From: an uncultured Clostridia bacterium
GTDB taxonomy: Bacteria; Bacillota; Clostridia; Lachnospirales; Lachnospiraceae
DNA: 31,901 nt
Direction: 5' to 3'
NCBI GenBank assembly: GCA_947304065.1
Contig: CAMZAI010000004.1
Coordinates: 1 to 31,901, forward strand
Of the stretch, positions 1-9,007 are shown piece by piece. The notes below the pieces were generated by a model. That model ran no database searches and was not told the DNA's origin. It saw only the letters and a list, made by a program, of their open reading frames with translations. The first letter of the stretch is position 1, and every line of letters starts with the position of its first letter. The position numbers were made by a program, and so were the translations under genes.

Positions 1-2147
1 CTGAATTCCTCGATTATCGAGAGTATGAACTGGATCACTCTGCCCGAGAGCACATAGCACAGGAGGATGACCAGCCAAAGTACCAGCATGAGGAATGCCG
101 ATACCAGCATCATGCCTATCGCTTTGCCGACTGTGTAATTGTTCAGCACGAGCATCGCGAAGAACAGGATCAGGAACATTCCGATGTAGGCGAGAGTCTG
201 GAAAACACCGTACCAGGACTTCTGCGTCTTTGACATGATGTTCGACAGGAACATCAGCGGAACGTTGATGACGATGAAGGGAGTAAGTGAGATCGCGCTC
301 GCAAAGGTGATCTCCTTTATCTTACTCTCACCGCCCGAGATACTCGTCGCCATGAACGACGCGGGTATCCACGAAACAGGTACTATCAAAAGCTTGACCA
401 GCTCGAACAGCGGGTTGATGTCCGTGTGCTCGATAGAGGCCAGCGGGAAATGCACTACGAACAGGTACGCGATCCTGACAACAAACGCAGCCGCGAATAT
501 GATCAGCGGTACCGCCCTGTTTATCCTGTCACGGTTCGTCTTGATGCCTTCGAGCGAATCCATCGGATGCACCATAGCGTAAAAACTGTAGCTGATGCCC
601 GAAAGTACCGTCATCTTCCTGCCCTTGTTGGAAATGAAATCCCAGTAGTTTTTCTTTCCGCGCTTTAAGAACAGTCTGACGAGTATGATCACCGCAGCGA
701 TTATCGCAAGCGCGATCATGATGATCAGGAAGAAGTTGGCTCTCAGAACCTCGTATTTGTATTCATCGAAAGCCATTGTGTAGACATCTCTGTCGGCCAC
801 GATCTTGGCCTCTTCCATTGCCTCCTTGTACATGCCGCGCTTGTAGTACGCTCTCGCGCTGCCGACATGTGCGAGCGAGTAGTTCTCGTCGATCGAGAGT
901 ACCTTCTGCCAGAGCTCGAAGGACTTTTCGTAATAGCCGTTGTTGTAGGCCGATGTAGCCTCATGTATGTAGCCGATGAACTCGGTGGGCTCGAAGACCT
1001 GGATGCTGTTGTCGATCTGGTCGAGTACGTAGAGTCTGCCCCTGCTGTCGACATCGATCGCGCTGGGTCTGGTAAAGGTACCGGTCCTCTCGCCGAGTCC
1101 GCCGAATGCCACGAGCATCCTGCCGTCCTGGTCGTACTGGTAAACCTTTCCGTTGAGCTGCTCGATGACCGTTACGACTCCGTTGTCATCCACGCAGATA
1201 TCCGCGAAATAGGGCTCGATGTACATGCCCTCGTCGTTGAAATACTCACCGAACTTGAAGCTTTGTCCCGCAACGACCGCCTTTAACAGCTTATTTTCGA
1301 TGAAATCCTTGATGGGATTTCTCATTTTGTTTCCGATGGTCTTGTATTTGCGGTAGATGTTCGTACCGATCGAATTGAGCTTCTTGATCTCACCTTCCTC
1401 ACGCTCCATGCTCGTAGCGTAGATCATGCCGTCCTTGCCGTAGGTCAGGTTGATGTACGAAGCGGCAAGTCTCTTAAGGTGGGAAGCCTTCTGCTTTTCC
1501 GAAGCGAACATTCTGAACAGCGCCTCGGATAAACTGTAACCGATATTGGTCTGGCCGTAGTATCCGCGGAAAACGTTGTTTCCGTCTATAGCCATTATAT
1601 TTTCGCCCTTGACCGAATAGATGTAACCGGTCTGGGAAACGATCAGTTTGGTAGGCGTGAACACATCGCCTGTCTGCAGTTCGCTCTCGGGGTTCGTAAA
1701 CTCCTCGACGAGCGCTCCGTCCTTGTCCATGTGAACGATACGCTTGTTCTCGGTATCGGCGACGTACATATCTCCGTCGGCGTCCACGAATATGCCCTGA
1801 GGATCCGCGAAAGCCTTATCGGGTCCGTAATAGACCGCGACCGCGTTGAATTCCTGATCGAGCTTGACCACACGCTTATTGCCGGAATCCACAACATAGA
1901 TCATGTCATTGTCGTCAATGAACAGATCCTTGGGCTGTTTGAACGTCAGGTTCTTATCCTGGATACCGCGCAGGTTGTAGATTGTCTCCGCAACCACGTA
2001 ACATTCCGGAACGGGCTGGCGATAGTTGTCATCACCCGTAACATAGCTGCCGGATCCGGCCGCGACGGCAGACGCGCCCGTCGCCCCGGTGCCGAGCACC
2101 ATCAGCAGGGCCAGAAGCAGCACCGCAATACGTTTTGATCTTTTCAT
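1..2147 (-). CDS. NHL-repeat / TPR / Yip1-domain membrane protein (3' end outside window)
   Basis: The first 715 residues are present and the reading frame is still open at the window edge. The ATG at 2147 follows a GGAGGAGA ribosome site. In order: a signal peptide (about 1-30, KRSKR then a hydrophobic stretch ending ASA); NHL beta-propeller repeats (about 70-380, recurring D-x-x-G-x-[IM]-Y-V-x-D-[ST] patterns); a TPR-like pair of helices (about 395-440); one transmembrane helix (about 470-492) with a KRGKK basic flank; and a hydrophobic multi-span C-terminal region (from about 505) resembling Yip1. The propeller should face outward and the Yip1 part should lie in the membrane. It is the last visible gene of the sugar ABC transporter operon, 16 bases after the MalG-type permease. 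Its role is unknown; a surface accessory or scaffold for the transporter is inference. Confidence 0.85.
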   Translation of the reverse strand, partial: MKRSKRIAVLLLALLMVLGTGATGASAVAAGSGSYVTGDDNYRQPVPECYVVAETIYNLRGIQDKNLTFKQPKDLFIDDNDMIYVVDSGNKRVVKLDQEFNAVAVYYGPDKAFADPQGIFVDADGDMYVADTENKRIVHMDKDGALVEEFTNPESELQTGDVFTPTKLIVSQTGYIYSVKGENIMAIDGNNVFRGYYGQTNIGYSLSEALFRMFASEKQKASHLKRLAASYINLTYGKDGMIYATSMEREEGEIKKLNSIGTNIYRKYKTIGNKMRNPIKDFIENKLLKAVVAGQSFKFGEYFNDEGMYIEPYFADICVDDNGVVTVIEQLNGKVYQYDQDGRMLVAFGGLGERTGTFTRPSAIDVDSRGRLYVLDQIDNSIQVFEPTEFIGYIHEATSAYNNGYYEKSFELWQKVLSIDENYSLAHVGSARAYYKRGMYKEAMEEAKIVADRDVYTMAFDEYKYEVLRANFFLIIMIALAIIAAVIILVRLFLKRGKKNYWDFISNKGRKMTVLSGISYSFYAMVHPMDSLEGIKTNRDRINRAVPLIIFAAAFVVRIAYLFVVHFPLASIEHTDINPLFELVKLLIVPVSWIPASFMATSISGGESKIKEITFASAISLTPFIVINVPLMFLSNIMSKTQKSWYGVFQTLAYIGMFLILFFAMLVLNNYTVGKAIGMMLVSAFLMLVLWLVILLCYVLSGRVIQFILSIIEEF

Positions 2148-2163
2148 ATCTCCTCCATGCCGC

Positions 2164-3045
2164 TTAGCCTTTTATTCCGGAATAAGCCATGGTCTCCATG
2201 ACCTTTCCCTGCATAACCGTGAATATTACGACCGTGGGCAGCGTCATCAGCAGCGTAGCCGCCGACATGGCGCCCGCACGCTGTACCGTCATACCCGCAG
2301 CGCCTCCTGCGATCGTCTGGAGCGCGAGAGGCAGGGTCTTCATCGCCTGGCTCGTGATATAGATCAGGGGCGAGAAGTAGTCGTTCCAGTTATTTACGAA
2401 CGAGAAAACTATCAGTGTGGACCATGCGGGCGCGAGCGCGGGCATGACCATCTTCCAGAATATCTTGAGCTCTCCGGCTCCGTCGATCCTGGCTGCTTCG
2501 ATCAGCTCATCGGGATACTGCTCTATGAACTGTTTCATCAGGAAGCAGTTATAGGCGACCGCGATGCTCGGCAGTATCATCGCCCAGTAGGTATTGATCA
2601 GGTTCAGTCCGTTAACGACCATGTAGCTCGGGATCTTCGTAACATGGGGTGAGAACATCAGCGCTACGAGGATCAGGTTAAATATCAGATTGCCGCCCTT
2701 GGGCTTGAACTTAACCAGCGAATACGCCGCGAGCGATGAGACCAGAACGGTCAGCACAACGATCGTGACAGTGATCACAACGCTGTTGAAAGCGTATCTG
2801 GTAAAAGGAACCGCCGAGCTGCCGAGCGATATAACGAGGTCGGAAAAGTTCTTTCCTGTCGGGTTCTTAACCGTGAATCTCGGGGGATATAAGTTCAACT
2901 CATCCAGCGGCTTGAACGCCGTAACCACAACATATATGAGCGGAAGGGCCGTAAAACATACGAGGGCGAGCATCACGATCAGCAGAAGGGTCTTGCCGAA
3001 AGTGATGTGAAGCCATTGTCCCTTGAACCACTTTATCTTTATCAT
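2164..3045 (-). CDS. Carbohydrate ABC transporter permease, MalG type
   Basis: This is a 293-residue inner-membrane subunit of a CUT1-type sugar importer, the usual length for the family. It has about six hydrophobic segments. The cytoplasmic EAA loop is visible as EAARIDGAGELKIFWKMVMP (about residues 183-202), the site that docks the transport ATPase. The C terminus ends MAYSGIKG, like other MalG-type permeases. It lies 27 bases downstream of the MalF-type permease and 16 bases before the NHL/Yip1 gene, so all belong to one transcript. The substrate cannot be read from the permease. The surrounding yes-like genes suggest a rhamnogalacturonan-derived oligosaccharide. No ATPase gene is nearby, so a shared MsmX-type ATPase encoded elsewhere is likely. 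Confidence 0.93.
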   Translation of the reverse strand: MIKIKWFKGQWLHITFGKTLLLIVMLALVCFTALPLIYVVVTAFKPLDELNLYPPRFTVKNPTGKNFSDLVISLGSSAVPFTRYAFNSVVITVTIVVLTVLVSSLAAYSLVKFKPKGGNLIFNLILVALMFSPHVTKIPSYMVVNGLNLINTYWAMILPSIAVAYNCFLMKQFIEQYPDELIEAARIDGAGELKIFWKMVMPALAPAWSTLIVFSFVNNWNDYFSPLIYITSQAMKTLPLALQTIAGGAAGMTVQRAGAMSAATLLMTLPTVVIFTVMQGKVMETMAYSGIKG

Positions 3046-3072
3046 GACAGATACCTCTGAAAATTATTGATC

Positions 3073-4014
3073 TCACTCGTCCTTTGACGAGAGCGCCTTC
3101 ATAACTATGCGTCCGAGTATGAAGGTTATCAGGAAGAGCACGACCGCAACCGCGGACGCGTAGCCCATCTGGAATCGTATGAACGCGTAGTCGTACAGAT
3201 GCGCGACGATCGTATGGGCCGCGTAGTTCGGACTTGGCATGCCGGCTACATTGACCGCGATCTCGAATACTCCGAACGCTCCGGTGATCGAGTTGATCGC
3301 GCCGAACAGCAGCTGCGGCTTCATCGCGGGAAGCGTGATGTAGAACAGCTCCTGGAACTTGTTCCTGACTCCGTCTATCGAGCCCGCCTCGTACATGGCA
3401 CGGTCAACGTTCTGCAGACCGGCAAGGAAAACGAGGAATCCTGTACCCATACTCATCCAGAGCTGGATGATCATGACTACGGTCATGATATAGGTCGGGT
3501 CCGTGTTCCAGAGTATCGGCTCATCGATGATACCGTGATTTAAGAGGAAATCATTGATATAACCGTATCTGTCGCCCGAGAAGGCTATCATCCAAACCGT
3601 GGACATCGCAACGCTCGAGGTGATCGAGGGCGCATAGAAGGCCAGCGCGAAGAATCTCTTGAACTTCAGCTGGTTGATGACCCACGCCGCAAAGAACGAG
3701 AGCAGGTATCCGAGAGGTCCCGTGATCAGCGCGAACTTAACGGTATTCGCGATCGACGTGATGAAAACCTTATCGTCGAGGAACAGCAGCTTGTAGTTGT
3801 TAACGCCTACAAAATGCGGCTTCTGCATCATGTTGTAGTCGGTGAAGCTGAGGCCTATGGCCGTTACCACCGGCAGTACTATGAATATCGTGAACAGGAT
3901 CACAAAGGGAGCCAGAAAGGCGTACCCTACCCAGTTCTTCCGTATAAAACGCTTGAATCTCTCCATCCGGGTACCGGCCAGAGCGGGATTCAAAATGGTC
4001 TGTTCGTTAGTCAT
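3073..4014 (-). CDS. Carbohydrate ABC transporter permease, MalF type
   Basis: This 313-residue permease pairs with the MalG-type protein encoded next. A cytoplasmic N-terminal tail (about 30 residues) leads into a first hydrophobic segment (YAFLAPFVILFTIFIVLPVV) and five further spans. A recognisable EAA loop reads EAGSIDGVRNKFQELFYITLP, with the expected G and terminal LP. Its start codon lies inside the 3' end of the solute-binding protein gene, an 8-base overlap that implies translational coupling and near-stoichiometric production. The family is CUT1 (di- and oligosaccharide import). The substrate is inferred from context only. Confidence 0.93.
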   Translation of the reverse strand: MTNEQTILNPALAGTRMERFKRFIRKNWVGYAFLAPFVILFTIFIVLPVVTAIGLSFTDYNMMQKPHFVGVNNYKLLFLDDKVFITSIANTVKFALITGPLGYLLSFFAAWVINQLKFKRFFALAFYAPSITSSVAMSTVWMIAFSGDRYGYINDFLLNHGIIDEPILWNTDPTYIMTVVMIIQLWMSMGTGFLVFLAGLQNVDRAMYEAGSIDGVRNKFQELFYITLPAMKPQLLFGAINSITGAFGVFEIAVNVAGMPSPNYAAHTIVAHLYDYAFIRFQMGYASAVAVVLFLITFILGRIVMKALSSKDE

Positions 4015-6934
4015 TTCCGATAACTCCGTATTCTTCCTGTTTCATGATAAGCTCACGGTTGATCTCCTTGACCGCGCTCTCGAGAGCCTCACGGATATCC
4101 ATACCGCTCATGACCACACTTGTCCATGCATTGGTAAGATGTCTGTTGGTCATATATCCGCCGAGCACGGTCGGGATCTCCTTCGCCCATCTCCACTGCT
4201 CCTGAAGTGTTTTGACATCTTCATCATTCCAGGAAAGGCTTAAGAAAGCCTCTTTGTTTGCGGTGTTCCATCTGGCCTCGGCACCGATCATCGCCTCAAC
4301 TTCTTTTGCGAATCTGGTCTGAACATCGGCGCTTGACCACCACTTAAGGAATTCCCAGCTCTGTTTGGGCTTTTCGCTCTGCCTCATAATGATGTCGCCC
4401 AGTTCGGTCAGGCCGCCCGCGGTCCTGTCGATCTCACCGTTCTCATCGATATGTCCGGGCAGCGGGATGATGCCCCATTTACCCGTGATCTCGGGTGCCG
4501 CAACGGAAAGCTGCATGTACATATTGAAATCACCGACTCCCAAGGGCATGATTCCCGATCTGAAGTACTGCAGGAAGATCGCTGTCTCGGGGACGCCGTA
4601 GTTGGTGAACAGCTCGGTGTATTCCTTAAACGCGGCGTAAGCTTCGGGAGTATCGAGCGCCGATCTTAAACCGCCGTCCTTATAAAACTCTCCGCCCAGC
4701 TGATAAAGGAACTGTGTAAAGTCACGTCCGAAGTAGAACTGGAGACCCTGCTGATAGATGGCGGGCAGTACATAATCGTACATATCCTGCCATGTGTTCG
4801 GCAGGTCGATGCCGAACTTGTTCAGGATGTCCTTTCTGTAGAACATGACGTTGAAATTCATCGTCTCGGGAAGCGCATATACGCCGCCCATATATTCGTA
4901 AGGCGTAAGCGCGGCATCGACAAATCTTTCTCTTACCTCATCGAAGCCTTCCATCTCGGAAAGATCGTAAACCTGATCGCGGATCGCGAACTCTACCGGA
5001 GAAGTCGGATCTACGCCGAGCGCCACATCGGGAGCCTTGCCCGAGGTGATTGAGAGCATCAGCGCGTTAACGTTGCCGGCCTTCAGCTGTCCTGCGGGGA
5101 GTACGTTAACATTGATCGCTATGCCGGTTTTGGGAGTGAAATCCTCGTCGGCCATTTCCTTGATAACCTCGGCCCACTCGGCTCCTCTCGCGATCCAGAC
5201 GTTGATCGTATCCGTAACCACAACATCTTCCGCGAGTACGCCTCCGACATTGTCGTAATCCTTCGAGAACGAAACCATGAACTGTCTCATCGTAGCCCCG
5301 AACTTCTGGAAGAAGTTCGAAGACCTGCTCGTCCATTCCTCTTCGGGACTGCCCACATAGAAGCTGTCGATGACGAGCGGCACGATCTGCAGCGACTGAT
5401 ACCATTTTGAAAGATTGGTCTGCGAATTCTGCAGATCCCCGACCTTTTTCGCGATGCTGAACGGATTGTCAAGCATCATCTGTATCTGCGCCTTGATCGT
5501 AAGGAACTGGTTGGCGATCGAAGGAGTCTTTTCAGCCATTCCTTTGGCGTACTGGTATTTGTACTCCATGCTGTCGCGCAGGTATTCGAGACGTTCCTTC
5601 ATATCGGGGATCTTATCGAAGAACCTGTAATCGTAGTTCGGGTCGGGTGTGCTGCCGGCGATAAGGTTTATGTCGAGCAGCATATCGGAAAGTACCGTGA
5701 TGTCTTCCTGAACGGATGTCAGGAGTTCACCGAGATCTCCCATCTTGACCGTCATCGTGAGCCTGTGCACGCCCTTGGTCAGGTAGAAGCTGAAGGGCTC
5801 TCCGTTTGCGTCGGACAGGGTCCTGAGCCTCCATGTCGTATCATATTCAAATTTGTATTCTTCAAGCTCGGCAAACGGAACCGCGCCGTCTATCGCTATC
5901 CTTCTGAAGGAAGGCATTCCGTCGTTCCACTGCTGCTTTGTATAGAGACCGATCTTGTAGAGACCGTCCGCTGCGACCTCGAACTCCCATGTGATGCTCT
6001 GGTTGCCCGTTCTCCAGCGGTATCCGCCCATTACGTTGAGCTTTCTCGAGGTATCCGACATCGGAACCACGAGCGGATCACCGTCATTCTCGCGTCTTAA
6101 GGTGGGGTCGTTTTTCTCGACCGCGGTGAGCTCCGCCTGGAAATTGATCGTCTCCGCTGCGGCTGCTGTATATCCTGCCGCACGGTACTCTGCGAGCACT
6201 TCCGCGTAAGGCCTGATCTTAACCGGCGCGCATGCCCTGATCTCTGAGATGTACATGCCGGTCTTCATCGTAACGAGTCGTACCTTATGAGAACCCTTTG
6301 TGAGATACAGATCAAACTCTCCGGAGGTGATACCCGATGTATCGGAAAGACCTGAGGTCCTCCAGCCGTTTATCGCAACCTGCTTGGGTCTGGTCTCGTC
6401 TCCGATGCTGTTTAAGATCGGTTCGCCCTCATCCATAAAGAAGCGGTAGAATACCAGATCTCCGGCCTCGGTGAAGGGATATTTTCCGTCAATATATAAC
6501 GCGCGTTTTGCCGAATCGGAAACGTTTGTGTCCAGATAGTAATCAAACTCAAGTCTGTAGAGCGCGTCCTCGGGAACATTAAGCTCGAACTCGCAGTACT
6601 CGCTCTTTCCCGCCGAGAGGAACGCATCCCTGCCCTCGAAGGAAACCACCGAACCCGCGCCGTTCTCATCGGTGATCGACGCCGCGTCCACCGTGATCGC
6701 TTCTCCCTCATAATAAGAGGTGTTCAGTCTGCTCATCGTATCCTTGTAGCTGAATACATCGCTGTCCGCTCCGTATTTCCACTCTACCGGGATGCCCTCA
6801 AAGCCGACGTATTTATCCTTAAGCCTGGCGCCCGAAGCAGCGAAAACCTGTGTGTACGGGATCACTGCACCCGAGAACATACAGACAGCCAGTATGAGCG
6901 AAATTATTCTCGCGAATTCCCATCTTCTGATCAT
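4007..6934 (-). CDS. Extracellular solute-binding protein with extended N-terminal domains (975 aa)
   Basis: This is the substrate receptor of the importer. The ATG at 6934 is preceded by GGAGGGA. A Sec signal peptide ends near residue 33 (AFA-like site, TQVFAASG). I see no convincing lipobox: the only early Cys is in LAVCMF. Residues about 55-235 and 265-420 look like two beta-sandwich modules with matching phrases (YRLEFDYY / YKIGLYTK, LYIDGKYPF / IAIDGAVPF, DLYLTKGSHKVRL / SFYLTKGVHRLTM), so they are probably an internal duplication of a carbohydrate-binding-like domain. A helical linker (about 425-545) leads to a SBP_bac_1-type domain (about 560-960; SGKAPDVALG, GVYALPETMNFNVMFYRKD, WEFLKWW). 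It is about twice the usual 420-550 residues. It is first in the operon and divergent from an AraC regulator. Confidence 0.9.
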   Translation of the reverse strand: MIRRWEFARIISLILAVCMFSGAVIPYTQVFAASGARLKDKYVGFEGIPVEWKYGADSDVFSYKDTMSRLNTSYYEGEAITVDAASITDENGAGSVVSFEGRDAFLSAGKSEYCEFELNVPEDALYRLEFDYYLDTNVSDSAKRALYIDGKYPFTEAGDLVFYRFFMDEGEPILNSIGDETRPKQVAINGWRTSGLSDTSGITSGEFDLYLTKGSHKVRLVTMKTGMYISEIRACAPVKIRPYAEVLAEYRAAGYTAAAAETINFQAELTAVEKNDPTLRRENDGDPLVVPMSDTSRKLNVMGGYRWRTGNQSITWEFEVAADGLYKIGLYTKQQWNDGMPSFRRIAIDGAVPFAELEEYKFEYDTTWRLRTLSDANGEPFSFYLTKGVHRLTMTVKMGDLGELLTSVQEDITVLSDMLLDINLIAGSTPDPNYDYRFFDKIPDMKERLEYLRDSMEYKYQYAKGMAEKTPSIANQFLTIKAQIQMMLDNPFSIAKKVGDLQNSQTNLSKWYQSLQIVPLVIDSFYVGSPEEEWTSRSSNFFQKFGATMRQFMVSFSKDYDNVGGVLAEDVVVTDTINVWIARGAEWAEVIKEMADEDFTPKTGIAINVNVLPAGQLKAGNVNALMLSITSGKAPDVALGVDPTSPVEFAIRDQVYDLSEMEGFDEVRERFVDAALTPYEYMGGVYALPETMNFNVMFYRKDILNKFGIDLPNTWQDMYDYVLPAIYQQGLQFYFGRDFTQFLYQLGGEFYKDGGLRSALDTPEAYAAFKEYTELFTNYGVPETAIFLQYFRSGIMPLGVGDFNMYMQLSVAAPEITGKWGIIPLPGHIDENGEIDRTAGGLTELGDIIMRQSEKPKQSWEFLKWWSSADVQTRFAKEVEAMIGAEARWNTANKEAFLSLSWNDEDVKTLQEQWRWAKEIPTVLGGYMTNRHLTNAWTSVVMSGMDIREALESAVKEINRELIMKQEEYGVIGND

Positions 6935-6983
6935 GGGTCCCTCCGAAACATGAAAACGTATTTGTTGATTTTATTGAAAAATC

Positions 6984-7012
6984 ACTATCTAGATTTTCCT
7001 ACGATTGGTCAA
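6984..7012 (-). promoter_or_regulatory. Candidate sigma-A promoter of the transporter operon
   Basis: Read on the minus strand, TTGACC (7007-7012) and GATAGT (6984-6989) are separated by 17 bases. This would give a leader of about 40 bases before the solute-binding protein start. The -35 matches consensus at 5 of 6 positions and the -10 at 4 of 6. This is a motif match only. Confidence 0.4.
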
Positions 7013-7041
7013 TATGTACAATTCTTTTTTCTTGACATTTG

Positions 7042-7050
7042 TGCTATATT
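7042..7050 (+). promoter_or_regulatory. Candidate extended -10 promoter of the AraC-type regulator
   Basis: TGC directly followed by TATATT forms an extended -10 element about 110 bases upstream of the regulator start, with only a weak -35 in front of it. It lies back-to-back with the transporter promoter, so one bound regulator could affect both. TTGACATTT occurs twice in this divergent region (7032-7040 and 7124-7132) and could be operator half-sites. Confidence 0.3.
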
Positions 7051-7160
7051 TTAAATTACAGTGATTCTCATTTTCTTGTTTTCGGCCGATATTTGTATGT
7101 GATTTTAATCTTTGTATTATTATTTGACATTTAGACAATTATTGAAGGGAATTTTTTGAC

Positions 7161-8282
7161 ATGGATCTGAAGGAACTCAACGACTTTTTTGACGGCTCGA
7201 CCAGAAATGACTTTTGCGTTATCGTGGTGGAAAAGAAAACGCCCTCCACGGAAAGAGAAAACGCCGCTCTCTCCGAGGATCAGCTGCTCGTATGCAAGAG
7301 ACAGCTCGACGCGTCCAACCTCAGGTACTTTCTCGACATCAGAGGCTCGGTCATCTACTGCATCCTCAACTATTCGCGCGAGATCTACAGCATCCGCGCG
7401 TTCGTCGGCCAGTTCAGGCAGGTTATCTGGAACATCGATACCTCCCAGCATATCTGCGTATACTACTCCGAGGCCCTGGTCGACCACAACGAGATTTTCG
7501 ACGAGCTGTTCTATATGCTCGGGCAGACCGATTACGGCCTGTTCTGGGGGCGCAGCAGGACCATCACGTCCGCTTTCATGCATATGAGCGACAAACTGGC
7601 GGTCACAGCGGCTCCGCCCGATGCCAACCGGCTGCTCTCCTATCTGAAAACGCGAAATTACGACGCCTGCGAGGATATTCTCTTTGATATCTCCCGCACA
7701 TACACCGACCAGTTCTCCGAGGCCAACGCCTACAGCATCGCTTCCATGCACGCGCAGCTCAATACGATATTCGGCGTGCTCCAGCTGTTTTTTAAGGAAA
7801 GAGAGCATCACTGCAGCCTGACCGATATGACTATGCTCGACCTGCTGACCGTTACCAACGGCGCGGCGGGCTTTATCCGCAACGCCATCTCGGATATACG
7901 CGAATACGCGTCGGGCTATGCCGACATCGCGATCTCCGAGCGCAAACGGCGCCACATGGAGGACATTATCAGATATATCGAAGAAAACCTGCAGAATGTA
8001 TCCCTCACCACGCTCTCGACCCATTTCGGTCTCACGCAGGAATACATCAGCAGGCTCTTTAAGACTCAGTATGCGGTTAATTTTTCGGATTATATAAAGC
8101 AAAAAAGGCTCGACAGAGCGGTTTTCCTGCTCCGTACGGGCTACGGCGGGACCATCACCGACCTCGCCCGTGATCTCGGCTACCAGAGCCGCTCGTATTT
8201 CCAGAACATATTCAAGCAGGAGTACGGCATCACGCCCGATACCTACAGGCTCCGCTACAGAATGAACGACAGGCGGCTGTAA
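7161..8282 (+). CDS. AraC-family transcriptional regulator
   Basis: This 373-residue protein starts at an ATG behind GAAGGGA. Residues about 268-368 form a double helix-turn-helix AraC/XylS domain: IIRYIEENLQNVSLTTLS is the first part, with LTQEYISRLFKTQYAVNFSD as recognition region. The second half (TITDLARDLGYQSRSYFQNI) carries the conserved GYQSRSYF and ends with FKQEYGITPDTYR. The N-terminal 260 residues have no domain I can name, no membrane segment and no receiver-type Asp motif. It is therefore not an obvious YesN (two-component) or full-length YesS (membrane) orthologue, though its C-terminal half resembles both. Its divergent position suggests control of the transporter operon and perhaps of the esterase genes, in response to an imported sugar. 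Confidence 0.9.
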   Translation: MDLKELNDFFDGSTRNDFCVIVVEKKTPSTERENAALSEDQLLVCKRQLDASNLRYFLDIRGSVIYCILNYSREIYSIRAFVGQFRQVIWNIDTSQHICVYYSEALVDHNEIFDELFYMLGQTDYGLFWGRSRTITSAFMHMSDKLAVTAAPPDANRLLSYLKTRNYDACEDILFDISRTYTDQFSEANAYSIASMHAQLNTIFGVLQLFFKEREHHCSLTDMTMLDLLTVTNGAAGFIRNAISDIREYASGYADIAISERKRRHMEDIIRYIEENLQNVSLTTLSTHFGLTQEYISRLFKTQYAVNFSDYIKQKRLDRAVFLLRTGYGGTITDLARDLGYQSRSYFQNIFKQEYGITPDTYRLRYRMNDRRL

Positions 8283-8290
8283 GGCTGCTG

Positions 8291-9007
8291 TCAGACTTCC
8301 CCCGAACCGTTTCCGTCGAAACCGCTGCCGCCATCAGCATCCTCTCCATCGGCATTAATCCCGGAATTCCTCTTCTCCCGAGCGCGTATCCGGTCCTCGG
8401 TCTCCTTAAAGAACGGCTCGTAGACCACCGCGTTCAGATATGCGGGCAGGGACAGTCCGAACATGATCAGCAGCGGGAAGAAATTACCCGAGACCAGCAG
8501 ATACAGGCAGGGAAGTATCAGGAATGCCAGCACCATCACGAGTGTCTTCGGGAATTTGTACAGCGCCGCCCAGAAAGCGTTCCGGAATGTGGTGCCGACA
8601 GGGTTCAGGAACCTGCCCTGCATCGGTATCGCATAGAGGAGCGTCGCGAATATCAGGAACAGCGTGAGTATCAGCGGCACGATCATCACCATTGAAAAGG
8701 TGTCCCAGTAGATCACGAGCGCCGCGATATCGCCGGCCATGATCAGGAGCAGCGCCAGACAGACGAGGCCGAAGCCCACCGTCTGCTTAAAGTTCAGCTT
8801 AAAGTTCTTAAAAAAAGTGGATACCACATTGCCGTCCTCTTTGCGCACGATCTTCAGGCACGTAAAAGCGAGTGCCTTCAGCGCCGGCCCGACCGTGAAT
8901 ACGGGCAGTATCAGCAACAGAGTCAGTAGATTTATCACGAACAGATCCCTTACCAGGAAAATGAATCCCGCCACGGGACCGTCGAAATCAAACATCTTTC
9001 CCGGCAT
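8291..9007 (-). CDS. YesL-like DUF624 membrane protein 1
   Basis: This is a 238-residue small integral membrane protein of the YesL/DUF624 family, whose genes usually accompany sugar ABC transporters and whose function is unknown. I chose the ATG at 9007 over the one at 9016. GGAGG ends directly against the 9016 ATG but stands 9 bases before the 9007 ATG, and only the 9007 start aligns with the neighbouring paralogue (MPGKMFDFDGPV against MEGKIFDYDGPV). About five hydrophobic segments follow. The C-terminal 35 residues are charged and then Gly/Asp-rich, unlike the paralogue. Its start overlaps the end of the upstream paralogue by 20 bases. It is convergent with the AraC gene, with only 8 bases between stop codons. 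Confidence 0.85.
   Translation of the reverse strand: MPGKMFDFDGPVAGFIFLVRDLFVINLLTLLLILPVFTVGPALKALAFTCLKIVRKEDGNVVSTFFKNFKLNFKQTVGFGLVCLALLLIMAGDIAALVIYWDTFSMVMIVPLILTLFLIFATLLYAIPMQGRFLNPVGTTFRNAFWAALYKFPKTLVMVLAFLILPCLYLLVSGNFFPLLIMFGLSLPAYLNAVVYEPFFKETEDRIRAREKRNSGINADGEDADGGSGFDGNGSGEV

Noticed and set aside
2089..2652. 187-residue plus-strand frame over the MalG-type permease
   Set aside because: It is a shadow frame crossing the start of one minus-strand gene and the body of the permease.
7131..8102. 323-residue open frame antisense to the AraC-type gene
   Set aside because: It mirrors the codon pattern of the real gene, has no ribosome site of note and no recognisable domain, while the plus strand encodes a clear AraC domain.
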